A stretch of DNA of 64,000 bases from Nonomuraea sp. MG754425 (GTDB taxonomy: Bacteria > Actinomycetota > Actinomycetes > Streptosporangiales > Streptosporangiaceae). Each line of letters begins with the position of its first letter. Position 1 is the first letter of the stretch. The translations under genes were made by a program, and so were the position numbers. The DNA lies in the NCBI RefSeq assembly GCF_021699195.1, contig NZ_SSXE01000079.1, positions 25,013 to 89,012 on the forward strand. The letters are read 5' to 3'. Shown here piece by piece: positions 35,682 through 43,793 of the stretch. A model generated the notes under the pieces. The model was not told the DNA's origin. It saw only the letters and a program-made list of their open reading frames with translations, and ran no database searches.

Positions 35682-36396
35682 AACGCGCCCGTCGCTGCTC
35701 GACGCGGACGCCATGCTCGGCCGCCACCCGCGCAGGGACGTGGGCGGCGGAACCGTCCGGGAACTGCTGGCCGCGCTGGATCGCGTCGGGATCGCCGAGG
35801 CCGTCGTCGCCGGCATGACGGCCTGGCTGCACGACCCCCGGCTCGGCAACGCCCAGGTGCTCGACCTGGTCGCGGACCAGCCCCGGCTGCACCCGTGCTG
35901 GGTCATGCTGCCCGGCGGCTGCGACGAACTGGGCCCCGGCTTCGTCCAGGAGGCCGTGGCCGGCGGGGTGCGGGCCGTCCGGGCCTTCCCGCGCGACCAC
36001 GGCTACCGGCTGGACGGGGTCGAGGCGGCCGAGGTCCTGCGCGCCCTGGCCCGGGCCCGGCTGCCGCTGCTGGTGGACGCGCCGCAGGCGGACTGGGCGA
36101 GTATCGAGTCGATCGCCGCGGCGCACCCCGAACTGCGGATCGTCGTCGGGTCCGCCGGGTACCGGATGCTGCGGCAGATCGCCGGGGTGCTGGACCGGCG
36201 GCCCAACGTGTACCTGGGGACGGCCGACCTGTCCTCGCACTGCGGGCTGGAGTGGCTGGTGGCGCGCTACGGCGCGGGGCGGATCGTGTTCGGCACCGGC
36301 CAGCCGTACCGGGATCCGGCCGAGGCGGTGACCCGGCTGCTGTGGTCGGAACTCGGCGATCCGGACGTGGCCGCCATCGGGAGGGGGATCCTGTGA
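35674..36396 (+). CDS. Amidohydrolase-like TIM-barrel protein lacking metal ligands
   Basis: This 240-residue protein aligns by eye with its downstream neighbour (36393), sharing the layout of a TIM-barrel amidohydrolase-2 protein. Where the neighbour has DAHAHAG, this one has DADAMLGR. GHSG becomes VGSAG, LTHTF becomes LLVDAPQ, and YGSDFPF becomes FGTGQPY. All four metal-binding or catalytic positions are thus lost. It probably cannot do the metal-dependent hydrolysis and may be a regulatory or scaffolding partner of the neighbour. Its start overlaps the lyase stop by 8 bases. Confidence 0.75.
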   Translation: MAETRPSLLDADAMLGRHPRRDVGGGTVRELLAALDRVGIAEAVVAGMTAWLHDPRLGNAQVLDLVADQPRLHPCWVMLPGGCDELGPGFVQEAVAGGVRAVRAFPRDHGYRLDGVEAAEVLRALARARLPLLVDAPQADWASIESIAAAHPELRIVVGSAGYRMLRQIAGVLDRRPNVYLGTADLSSHCGLEWLVARYGAGRIVFGTGQPYRDPAEAVTRLLWSELGDPDVAAIGRGIL

Positions 36397-37187
36397 ACGA
36401 GACCGCGCGGGCCGTGTGGGAGCGGCGACCCCAGCGGGTGACCCGGATCGTCGACGCGCACGCGCACGCCGGGCCGTACAGCCTGTTCTTCATCCCCGAG
36501 GCGGACCCGGCGGCGATGATCAGGGTGATGGACCGGTGCGGCGTCGCGCACGCGGTCTTCTCCAGCCACCTGTCCATCCAGCTCGACGCGGCGGCGGGGA
36601 ACGCGGCGACGGCGGCGATCGTGGCCGAGGCGCCCGACCGCTTCACCGGCTACCTCACGGTCAACCCCTGGCAGGACCCGGTCGCCGAACTGGAGCGGTG
36701 GGGCGGCGACCGGCGCTTCGGCGGCATCAAAATCCACCCCGACCTGCACGAGTACCCGCTGGACGGGTCCAGGTACGGCCCGGTGTGGGAGTTCGCCGCG
36801 CTGACCGGGTGCCCGGTGCTCACGCACACGTTCGCCGGCTCCCCGTACAACGACATCCCGACGCTCGACGCGGTGGCGGAGCGGCACCCGGAGGCGACCA
36901 TCCTGGCCGGCCACTCCGGGGTGACGCCGCTCGGCCTGGACCAGGCGATCGAGGTGGCGGAGCGGCGGCCACGGGTCATCCTGGAGGTGTGCGGGTCCCA
37001 CAACAGCGGCGCCGACATCGCCAGGATGGTCGCGCGGGTCGGCCCCGACCGGGTGGTCTACGGCTCCGACTTCCCGTTCATCGACCTGCGGATGTCGCTG
37101 GGGCGCGTACTCTTCTCGGACTTGACGGACAATGATCGGGCAGCGGTGCTCGGGGGAACGATCAGTGGGTTGCTCGAGTGGAGATGA
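36393..37187 (+). CDS. Amidohydrolase-2 family hydrolase
   Basis: The 264-residue TIM-barrel enzyme carries the complete set of family residues: HAHAG (metal), KIHPDLHEYPLDG, LTHTF, GHSGV and YGSDFPFIDL (catalytic Asp). Members include lactonases, decarboxylases and dicarboxylate hydrolases. In this locus it may hydrolyse a sugar-acid lactone made by the dehydrogenase; this is inference. The GTG start overlaps the previous stop (GTGA), and its stop overlaps the following regulator start by 10 bases. Confidence 0.85.
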   Translation: MNETARAVWERRPQRVTRIVDAHAHAGPYSLFFIPEADPAAMIRVMDRCGVAHAVFSSHLSIQLDAAAGNAATAAIVAEAPDRFTGYLTVNPWQDPVAELERWGGDRRFGGIKIHPDLHEYPLDGSRYGPVWEFAALTGCPVLTHTFAGSPYNDIPTLDAVAERHPEATILAGHSGVTPLGLDQAIEVAERRPRVILEVCGSHNSGADIARMVARVGPDRVVYGSDFPFIDLRMSLGRVLFSDLTDNDRAAVLGGTISGLLEWR

Positions 37188-38494
37188 CCAAGGTGGAGCG
37201 GTTGAGAACCAAGATCGCGATCGGCGTGGTCGGCCCGCACGACCTGGTGGAGCAGATCGTGCACATCGGGGCCGGGCTGCCCGATGCCGCCTCCTTCCGC
37301 CTGGTCGGGGCCCCGCACGCGGGCGAGAACGAGACGCACGACAAGCTGTCCAGGATCGTCGGCAGCATCGACGTGGTGCTCTTCACCGGCCCGCTCCAGT
37401 ACGACCTGGCCCGGCGTTCCGGCGAGCTGTCCGTGCCCGCCACGTTCGTGCCGGTCAGCGGCGCCGGGCTGTACTCCAGCCTGCTGCGCGGCGTGCTCTC
37501 CCAGGGCATCGACCCGGCCCGGGTCAGCATCGACTCCATCCCCGCGGCCGACGTCGCCGAGGCTTATGAGGAGATCGGCGTCGCCATGGACGCCGTGCAC
37601 GTCTCGGAGTACCACCAGCCGGAGTCGGTGCGCGACTTCATCGGCTTCCACGAGAAGCTGCACCGCGACGGGGCCACCACCGCCGCGCTCACCACGATCC
37701 GGACCGTGGCCAAGAAGCTGCAGGCCGCGCAGGTGCCGGTGCTGCGCATGATGCCGACGCCGCACACGCTGCGCCTGGCGCTCAACACCGCCGCGCTGCT
37801 GGGCACCGGCAGCCGGCTGGAGGAGGCGCAGATCGCCATCGTCCTGGTGGAGTTGGCCGCGGCGGCGCGGCCCACCCACTCAGGGCCGGGCAACTACTGG
37901 CAGCAGGAGCTCAAGCTCTCCCTGCACCAGTCGCTGCTGGCCGAGGCACGTCTGATGGGCGCCACCGTGGTGCCGCGCGGCGAGAACGGCTACGTGGTCA
38001 CCGCCACGGTCGGCGCGCTCGGCCAGGCCACCGACGGCTTCCGGGTCGCGCCGTTCATGGACCGCGTCCGCGCCGAACTGGGCGTGGCCGTCGAGGTGGG
38101 CGTCGGGCTCGGGCACACCGCGCGCGACGCCGACTCCAACGCGCTCATCGCGGTCGAGCGGGCCAGGAACGCCGACGCCACCGCCGCGTTCGTCATCGGC
38201 GACGACGGCGTGGCGTTGTCCCTGCCGCCGCGCCAGCGCCGCCGGCCGGAGGAGCCCGCCGAGCCGTCCAGGAGCGACAAGATCCTCAGCAGGCTGGTCG
38301 AGCGGCTCGGCGAGGACCCCGAGTCGCTGGTGGTCGACGCCGAGACCGTGGCCGAGATCCTCGGCGTCGCGCCGCGCAGCGCCCGGCGGGTGCTGCAGGA
38401 GCTGGTGGAGGAGGGGCTGGCCTGGGCGCTGCCGCCGGTCAGATCGGCCGGGGCCGGACGGCCGCGCCAGCCGTACCGGCTGGTCAACCGCTGA
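37178..38494 (+). CDS. Transcriptional regulator with PrpR_N-like sensor, degenerate GGDEF-like domain and HTH
   Basis: The 438-residue protein has three parts. Residues about 10-180 (KIAIGVVGPHDLVEQIVHIG, then DVVLFTGPLQYDLARRSGEL) resemble the N-terminal receptor domain of PrpR-like activators. Residues about 235-345 look like a nucleotidyl-cyclase/GTP cyclohydrolase III type fold (SLLAEARLMGATVVPRGENGYVVTATVG), where the GGDEF motif is replaced by RGENG, so it should bind a ligand rather than make cyclic-di-GMP. A C-terminal helix-turn-helix (ETVAEILGVAPRSARRVLQELVEEG) ends the chain. It is the last gene of the operon and likely controls the divergent promoter at 31.6 kb. A GTG start at 37178 and an ATG at 37184 are both possible. 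Confidence 0.7.
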   Translation: MEMTKVERLRTKIAIGVVGPHDLVEQIVHIGAGLPDAASFRLVGAPHAGENETHDKLSRIVGSIDVVLFTGPLQYDLARRSGELSVPATFVPVSGAGLYSSLLRGVLSQGIDPARVSIDSIPAADVAEAYEEIGVAMDAVHVSEYHQPESVRDFIGFHEKLHRDGATTAALTTIRTVAKKLQAAQVPVLRMMPTPHTLRLALNTAALLGTGSRLEEAQIAIVLVELAAAARPTHSGPGNYWQQELKLSLHQSLLAEARLMGATVVPRGENGYVVTATVGALGQATDGFRVAPFMDRVRAELGVAVEVGVGLGHTARDADSNALIAVERARNADATAAFVIGDDGVALSLPPRQRRRPEEPAEPSRSDKILSRLVERLGEDPESLVVDAETVAEILGVAPRSARRVLQELVEEGLAWALPPVRSAGAGRPRQPYRLVNR

Positions 38495-38512
38495 CTCGCC
38501 GGTGCCGGCCGG

Positions 38513-39571
38513 TCAGCCTCCGGCGCGGCGGTAGGCCGTCGGCGTGCAGCCCACGTGCCGCTTGAAGACGCCGCGCAGCGCCTTGGCGCTGAGGTAGCCG
38601 CAGCGCGCGGCGACCGCGTCGATGGGCAGCGTGGAGGTGTGCAGCAGGTGCCGGGCGTGCCGCAGGCGCAGCCCGGTCAGGTGCCGCAGGAACGTGCTGC
38701 GCCGCTCCTGGGCGAACAGGTGCGAGATGTAGAACGGGCTGGCCGAGATCGCCTCGGCCACCGTCGCCAGCCGCAGGCCCGGGTCGTCGAAGTGCTCGGC
38801 CATGTACCGCTCGGCCAGCGCGAGCACGCCGCGCTCCGGCGGTGCGGGCACCAGCCGCCGCAGCGCGTCCTGGAGCCACAACCGCAGGTAGGAGCGCTCG
38901 TGGATGTCCGCGACCGCGATCAGGTCGTCGATCGGCAGCCGCGCGCACGCGTCCACCCAGTCGGTCCTGCCGTCGGCGAGCCGGTTGGTGGCGGCCACGT
39001 CCACCACGAACAGCAGTTGCCCGATGAGCCGGCTGCGCAACTGCTGCGGATCGGCCCCCGGCAGCCGCGCGCACCTGTCCAGCCACGCCGAGATCAGGTC
39101 GGCCGCGCCGACCCTGTCGCCGGCCCGCACCCGGCTCGCCAGCGCCGCCTCGATCCGGACCGGAGGCACGCCCGGCCCGGCCGGGCCACCGGCCGGCGCC
39201 GCGATCACCCGGTCGCCGCCCAGCACCAGCTTGTAGGAGTTGGTGCGGCGCGCCTCCCGCTCCGCCGCCGCCCTCGATCCGCACGGCGGCCCCAGGCTGA
39301 CGGTGGCGGTCAGCTCGCTCTCCCGCTCGATCCGCTCCCTGAGCCGCTCGGCCAGCAGCCCCGCCTCGGCGGCGAGCAGCCTGGGCTCCTCGCCGGTCAG
39401 CAGCACCAGCCACTCGTCCGGCGGCAGCGGGCGGCTGCTCGCGCGCTCGCCCGCGGTCACCCTGACCGCCCGCTCGACGCGATCGAGCTGCGCGGAGGCC
39501 CACGACCGGCCGCGGGCGCGCTCGGAGGCCACGAAGTCGTCCAGGTCCACCAAAGCGGCGAGCGCGTACAT
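38513..39571 (-). CDS. AraC-family regulator with degenerate GGDEF-like N-terminal domain
   Basis: The 352-residue protein has a C-terminal AraC/XylS DNA-binding domain from about residue 250 (AEAISASPFYISHLFAQERRSTFLRHLTGLRLRHARHLL, then IDAVAARCGYLSAKALRGVFKRHVG). The first 150 residues start LAALVDLDDFVASERARG and contain LPPDEWLVLLTG and TVSLGPP, which has the order of a GGDEF fold with a changed active loop (PPDEW). The central part is helical. It is convergent with the regulator at 37178 (18 bp apart) and starts close to the FAH gene. A common signal for both regulators is plausible but unproven. Confidence 0.8.
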   Translation of the reverse strand: MYALAALVDLDDFVASERARGRSWASAQLDRVERAVRVTAGERASSRPLPPDEWLVLLTGEEPRLLAAEAGLLAERLRERIERESELTATVSLGPPCGSRAAAEREARRTNSYKLVLGGDRVIAAPAGGPAGPGVPPVRIEAALASRVRAGDRVGAADLISAWLDRCARLPGADPQQLRSRLIGQLLFVVDVAATNRLADGRTDWVDACARLPIDDLIAVADIHERSYLRLWLQDALRRLVPAPPERGVLALAERYMAEHFDDPGLRLATVAEAISASPFYISHLFAQERRSTFLRHLTGLRLRHARHLLHTSTLPIDAVAARCGYLSAKALRGVFKRHVGCTPTAYRRAGG

Positions 39572-39589
39572 GTCGCCACAATAAACGAT

Positions 39590-40438
39590 TTAGGACGGCC
39601 GGAATAGGACCGGGTTGCTCAGGGTTCCCACACCCTCCACCGTCGCGTGCATCACGTCACCGTCGCTCAACGGCGCGATCCCCGCGATCGTGCCCGTCGC
39701 GATGACGTCACCCGGCTCCAAGGTCATCCCGTCCGACAGGTCGGCGATCAGCCGCGGCAGCCCGAACACCATCTGCCGCGTGTTGGCCCGCTGCCGGACC
39801 TGCCCGTCCACCTCCAGCCGCAGATCCAGCGCCATCGGGTCGGGCACCTCGTCGGCCGTGACGAGGTACGGCCCCAGCGGCGCGAACGTGTCGAACGCCT
39901 TGAACTGGTCCCACGGCACGTTCCGCTCGATGTTGGCCAGTTGCAGGTCACGCGCGGTCATGTCGTTGATCACCGTGTACCCCGCCACCGCCTCCCGCCA
40001 GCGCTCCTCCGGCAGGTCACGCACCGGCCTGCCGATGACGACAGCCAGCTCGACCTCATGCTCCAGGTGCTTGGTACGCGACGGCGCGACCACCGGCCGC
40101 CGATGACCGACCAGCGCGGTCGGCGGCTTGAAGAACAGCACCGGCTCCGGCGGCACCGCCAGCCCGCTCTCGTCGGCGTGCTCCCGGTAGTTGAGCGCCA
40201 GGCAGCAGATCTTGCCGCACCGCTTGACCGGCGGCTCGAAGAGCACCGGCTCCTCGGCGAAGCACACACCGCGATCCGCCTCCTCGGCCAGGCGATCCAG
40301 CCCGTACGTGCTCAGCATCGCCACCGGATCGTCCCCCAGCGCGGCGAGACTGACGAGCTCGCCAGGCTGCCGCAGGGCCACCACTTCGACTGGATCGGCG
40401 GGAGTGCGCCGGATACGCCCGAGTTGCATGCCCCTCAT
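39590..40438 (-). CDS. Fumarylacetoacetate hydrolase family protein
   Basis: The 282-residue protein has the FAH fold signatures: KRCGKICCLALNYREHADESG, a His-Glu-Val-Glu metal-site segment (LEHEVELAVVIGRP), GYTVINDMTARDLQ and PGDVIATGTIAGI. Members cleave carbon-carbon bonds of acyl-pyruvates or 2-keto-3-deoxy sugar acids. The latter would fit the preceding sugar-acid locus. Two ATGs are available (40438 and 40429); neither has a strong ribosome-binding site. The gene is divergent from the class III aminotransferase gene at 40546. Confidence 0.88.
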   Translation of the reverse strand: MRGMQLGRIRRTPADPVEVVALRQPGELVSLAALGDDPVAMLSTYGLDRLAEEADRGVCFAEEPVLFEPPVKRCGKICCLALNYREHADESGLAVPPEPVLFFKPPTALVGHRRPVVAPSRTKHLEHEVELAVVIGRPVRDLPEERWREAVAGYTVINDMTARDLQLANIERNVPWDQFKAFDTFAPLGPYLVTADEVPDPMALDLRLEVDGQVRQRANTRQMVFGLPRLIADLSDGMTLEPGDVIATGTIAGIAPLSDGDVMHATVEGVGTLSNPVLFRPS

Positions 40439-40545
40439 GCTCGCCACCGGGCCCGGCCCCTCACAAGAACCCGTCCTTGCGACAACCGCCCGCTGCTTGC
40501 TGTGCTGCTTGTGGACGCCCCCCGCACCACCCTTTGATGGTCGCC

Positions 40546-41835
40546 ATGAGCAGGAAGCTGAGCGCGAGCTCCGCGCTGTACGACAACGCCAGGCGAGCCC
40601 TGGCGGGCGGCGTCTCCAGTGACGCCCGCCGGATGGCGGGCGTGCCCCTGTACGTGGAGCGCGCGGCGGGATCACGCCTGTGGGACGTGGACGGCAACAC
40701 CTACCTCGACTACGTGCTCGGCCAGGGGCCGGCCATCCTCGGGCACTGCCCGCCCGAGATCGTGGCGGCGATCTCGGCACAGGCGGCCCGGGGCATCGTC
40801 TACTCGGCCCAGCACGCCACCGAGGTCGCCGTCGCCGAACGGCTGATCTCGATGGTGCCCTCGGCCGAACGGGTGCGCTTCAACACCGTCGGCTCCGAGG
40901 CGGTGCACGCCGCCCTGCGGCTGGCGCGCGGCGTCACCGGCCGGACGAAGATCCTCAAGTTCGAGGGCCATTACCACGGCTGGTTCGACCCGGTCCTCTA
41001 CAGCGTCCACCCCGCCCTGGAGGCCGCCGGCCCCGCCGACGCGCCGCTGCCCGTCTCCGGAACCGCCGGCCAGCAGCGCGGCGACCAGGACCTCGTGGTC
41101 GCCCCCTGGAACGACCTGGAAGCGCTCGGACGCCTCCTCGACGACCAGGTGGCCGCCGTGATCACCGAACCCGTGCTGTGCAACACCGGGGCGATCCTCC
41201 CCGATCCGGGCTTCCTGGAGGGCGTACGCGAACTCTGCGACCGCAACGGCAGCCTGCTGATCTTCGACGAGATCATCACCGGCTTCCGGCTGGCCCCCGG
41301 AGGCGCCCAGGAACACCTCGGCATCACCCCCGACCTGTCGGTCTTCGGCAAGGCGATGGCCGGCGGCATGCAGGTCTCCGCCCTGGCCGGACGCGCCGAG
41401 ATCATGGACCACATCTCCGACGGCCGCGTGGCGCACGCCGGCACCTTCAACTCCCACCCCGTCGCCATGGCCGCCGCCGACGCCGCGCTGCGCGTCCTGG
41501 ACGAGCAGCGCGAGGAGGTCTACGGCGGGCTCTACCGGCGCGGCCGGGCCCTGATGGACGGCTTCGCCGAGGCCGCGCGCAAGGCCGGAGTGCCCCTCCT
41601 GGTGGACGGCCCCGGCCCGGTCTTCCAGACGTACTTCACCGACGGCCAGGTCCGCGACTACCGGGACTTCGCCGCCACCGACCGGGCCAGGATGCTGCGC
41701 CTGCACGCCGCACTGCTGGAACGCGGGGTCAACATGGTCCCGCGCGGCCTGTGGTTCCTGTCCGCCGCGCACACCGACGACGACGTCGCCGACACCGTCG
41801 CGGCGTTCGCGGACGCACTCGCCTCGCTCGACTGA
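40546..41835 (+). CDS. Class III PLP aminotransferase, glutamate-1-semialdehyde aminomutase-like
   Basis: The 429-residue enzyme has GSEAVHAALRLAR, EGHYHGW, FDEIITGFR (PLP-ring Asp) and VFGKAMAGG (PLP Lys), the full set of the glutamate-1-semialdehyde 2,1-aminomutase/omega-aminotransferase subgroup. Because no haem genes are near it, it is probably an aminotransferase for another substrate. An ATG at 40537 is an in-frame alternative start; no clear ribosome-binding site is visible at either. It is divergent from the FAH gene, 107 bp apart. Confidence 0.88.
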   Translation: MSRKLSASSALYDNARRALAGGVSSDARRMAGVPLYVERAAGSRLWDVDGNTYLDYVLGQGPAILGHCPPEIVAAISAQAARGIVYSAQHATEVAVAERLISMVPSAERVRFNTVGSEAVHAALRLARGVTGRTKILKFEGHYHGWFDPVLYSVHPALEAAGPADAPLPVSGTAGQQRGDQDLVVAPWNDLEALGRLLDDQVAAVITEPVLCNTGAILPDPGFLEGVRELCDRNGSLLIFDEIITGFRLAPGGAQEHLGITPDLSVFGKAMAGGMQVSALAGRAEIMDHISDGRVAHAGTFNSHPVAMAAADAALRVLDEQREEVYGGLYRRGRALMDGFAEAARKAGVPLLVDGPGPVFQTYFTDGQVRDYRDFAATDRARMLRLHAALLERGVNMVPRGLWFLSAAHTDDDVADTVAAFADALASLD

Positions 41836-41933
41836 GCCCACCGCCGCCCTCGCCGCTCGACAGCCGCCTCCCTCTCCCTGTGCAATGGCAACGCACCGCC
41901 GACGTCAGCCGACGAGCGTGACAGGAGACCACC

Positions 41934-42014
41934 ATGGTGAACCGGGCGAGCCAGCCGGCCAACCCAGCCCAGCACGCCCCCCGCCAAGCCCCGTCCGGCC
42001 GGAGAACCGGCTGA
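41934..42014 (+). CDS. 26-residue leader ORF coupled to the membrane-protein gene
   Basis: An ATG at 41934 follows AGGAGACC at good spacing and encodes MVNRASQPANPAQHAPRQAP plus SGRRTG. Its TGA overlaps the ATG of the following gene (TGATG at 42012-42016). The peptide is basic and rich in Pro, Ala and Gln, with no hydrophobic stretch. The strong ribosome-binding site belongs to this ORF rather than to the larger gene, so its translation probably sets that gene's level. No database resemblance is claimed. Confidence 0.5.
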   Translation: MVNRASQPANPAQHAPRQAPSGRRTG

Positions 42015-42763
42015 TGGTCGGCGTGATATCGGCCGTGATCGCCGTCCTGGGCGCGGCGGTCACGGCCGTGCTGACCTACCGGCTGCAGACCCAGGCCAGA
42101 TCCCGCGACCGCCTCGACTACATGAGCCGCTACCGCGACGCCCTGCTGTGGGCGGCCTTCGACCTGCAGAGCAGGCTCTTCAACATCCTGCACGGCTTCG
42201 AGATCGACCGCCGCCCCGGGAGACAGGGATTCACCAGCGCCTACCTGCTGGAGGGCACCGAACGGCAGGCACTGTACGTGCGCAGGAGCACGGCCTTCCT
42301 GTTCGCCGAGTACCTGGGCTGGGTCGAGGTCTTCCGCCGCGACATCCAGTTCCTCGACCTGGGGAAGAACGAGGTGAACCGGCAGATCATGCTCGCCCTC
42401 ACCACGATCAGCCGGACCATCGCGACGTCCACCCCCCCGGACACCGCATGCTTCATGATCTTCCGCACCGACCAGCGGGCACTGGGCGAACTCATGATCG
42501 AACCCGACAGCAAGCCCGGCGAACGCGGCTGCCTCGGCTACGCCGCCTTCTGCGCCAAGCTCACCGACGACGAGGCGTTCGCCAAGTGGGGACACGAACT
42601 CCTCGACCACGTCGAACAGGCGGCGCGCCACCCCGGCCTGGCGCAAGGCCGCCTGACCAAGCTCCAGCACCAGCTCATCGACCTGATCGACCTCCTCGAC
42701 CCGGAAGGAGGACGGTTCCCGGCGGCCCAGCGCTCATACTTCGAGGCCGCCGGGCCCGGCTGA
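42014..42763 (+). CDS. Single-span membrane protein of unknown function
   Basis: The 249-residue protein starts with one hydrophobic segment (MVGVISAVIAVLGAAVTAVLTY, residues about 1-22), then a charged cytoplasmic-type domain with long helices (RDRLDYMSRYRDALLWAAFDLQSRLFNILHGFE, LTTISRTIATST, LLDHVEQAARHPGLAQGRLTKLQHQLIDLIDLLD). It looks like the actinobacterial membrane-tethered helical proteins of unknown role often found as singletons. The start is translationally coupled to a 26-residue ORF. No neighbour suggests its job. Confidence 0.7.
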   Translation: MVGVISAVIAVLGAAVTAVLTYRLQTQARSRDRLDYMSRYRDALLWAAFDLQSRLFNILHGFEIDRRPGRQGFTSAYLLEGTERQALYVRRSTAFLFAEYLGWVEVFRRDIQFLDLGKNEVNRQIMLALTTISRTIATSTPPDTACFMIFRTDQRALGELMIEPDSKPGERGCLGYAAFCAKLTDDEAFAKWGHELLDHVEQAARHPGLAQGRLTKLQHQLIDLIDLLDPEGGRFPAAQRSYFEAAGPG

Positions 42764-42771
42764 ACCCCGCC

Positions 42772-43698
42772 TCACCCCAGCGCGGGCCGCAGGTACCGCC
42801 CCGCCCACTCCTCGAAGCCCGTGAGCGTGATGCCGAGGTTCTCGGCAGCACGCGGGCGGGCCGGCTGACCGGCCACGTTCATCCATTCGTGCGACACCCC
42901 CATCGCCGGCATCCCGGCGGCGAGCGCCTGCTCCTCGGTCATGTCAGGCGCGCTCAGGCGCACGCCCAGCGCGCGGGAGAGGATCCCGGCGATCTCCGTC
43001 ATCGGCAGATGGTCGCTCGCGAGTTCCAGCTCCACCCGGTCGAAGCGGTCCGGGTCGGCGACGGCCGCGGCGGCCGCCGTCCCGATGTCGTCCACCGCCA
43101 CGAGGGACAGCCGGGTGCCGGGCTTCACGACGCTCACCAGGCCGCCCTCGACGCCGCGCGGGAACAGGAACGCCATGGACGGCAGGAAGTTCTCCATGAA
43201 GAAGGCCGGTTTGAGGATCGTCCAGCGGGTGAAGCCGGCCGCGCGGACCCGGTCCTGGATCGTGCTCTTGGCTCCCAGGCTGTCGTCCAGCGACCCCCAC
43301 CGGCCCGCCACCCAGCCGGGGGTCTCGGTGTGCTGCCCGGCGCCGCTGGTGGACGTGTGCACGAACTGCGGCACTCCCCCGTCCCGTGCGGCCTCGATGA
43401 GGTTGACGGCCTGGGCCACCTCCCCGTCGAAGTCGAAACCCGCTTCGGTCAGGGCGGCCATCTGCACGGAGAAGACGGCGCGAACCCCCTCGCAGGCCCG
43501 TGCGACCGCGTCACGATCACGCAGATCGCCGGTGACGAGTTCGGCGCCCAGCGCCTCGACGGCCCTGGCCCGCTCGGTGGCCGGGTCGCGGACCAGGGCG
43601 CGCACGGGGACGCCGGCCGCGCGCAGGGCACGGGCGGTGGCCCCGCCCTGCCTGCCGGTCGCGCCGGTGACCAGGACGGGCGCGGATTCAGTGGGCAT
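42772..43698 (-). CDS. NmrA-like NAD(P)-binding protein
   Basis: The 308-residue protein opens MPTESAPVLVTGATGRQGGA, the glycine-rich NAD(P)-binding start of atypical SDRs in the NmrA/HSCARG group. It lacks the catalytic YxxxK of oxidoreductases, as expected for redox sensors or NAD(P)H-binding regulators; a QDRVRAAGFTRWTILKPAFFMENF segment is typical of the group. GGAGGAGAC precedes the ATG. It is divergent from a TetR gene (43794), with a palindromic operator in between, so its expression is probably repressed by that TetR. Confidence 0.85.
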   Translation of the reverse strand: MPTESAPVLVTGATGRQGGATARALRAAGVPVRALVRDPATERARAVEALGAELVTGDLRDRDAVARACEGVRAVFSVQMAALTEAGFDFDGEVAQAVNLIEAARDGGVPQFVHTSTSGAGQHTETPGWVAGRWGSLDDSLGAKSTIQDRVRAAGFTRWTILKPAFFMENFLPSMAFLFPRGVEGGLVSVVKPGTRLSLVAVDDIGTAAAAAVADPDRFDRVELELASDHLPMTEIAGILSRALGVRLSAPDMTEEQALAAGMPAMGVSHEWMNVAGQPARPRAAENLGITLTGFEEWAGRYLRPALG

Positions 43699-43716
43699 GT
43701 CTCCTCCTCGGAGCAT

Positions 43717-43737
43717 AAACGGCGGGGTCCGCCGTTT
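43717..43737. promoter_or_regulatory. Inverted repeat between NmrA-like and TetR genes
   Basis: AAACGGCGG and CCGCCGTTT are perfect 9-bp arms around a GGT spacer, in the 95-bp divergent promoter. The spacing and location match a TetR dimer site that would control both directions. Confidence 0.65.
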
Positions 43738-43793
43738 TCCTTCGCGGTACGATACGGCGAGGCCCGCCACTTAGCAATCCCGGAGACGACACC

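Noticed and set aside
33378..35818. Long overlapping open frames on both strands around the lyase and dehydrogenase genes
   Set aside because: Arg/Pro-rich shadows caused by high GC; only the frames with family motifs and start overlaps were kept.
39593..39604. A third GGACGGCCGGAA-like motif resembling the two in the glycan promoter
   Set aside because: It lies inside the last codons of the FAH-family gene (encoding FRPS), so codon constraints alone could explain it; kept out of the motif set.
40546..41835. Haem biosynthesis hemL
   Set aside because: The residues fit the aminomutase subgroup, but no other haem gene is nearby and the subgroup includes many aminotransferases, so no gene symbol was given.
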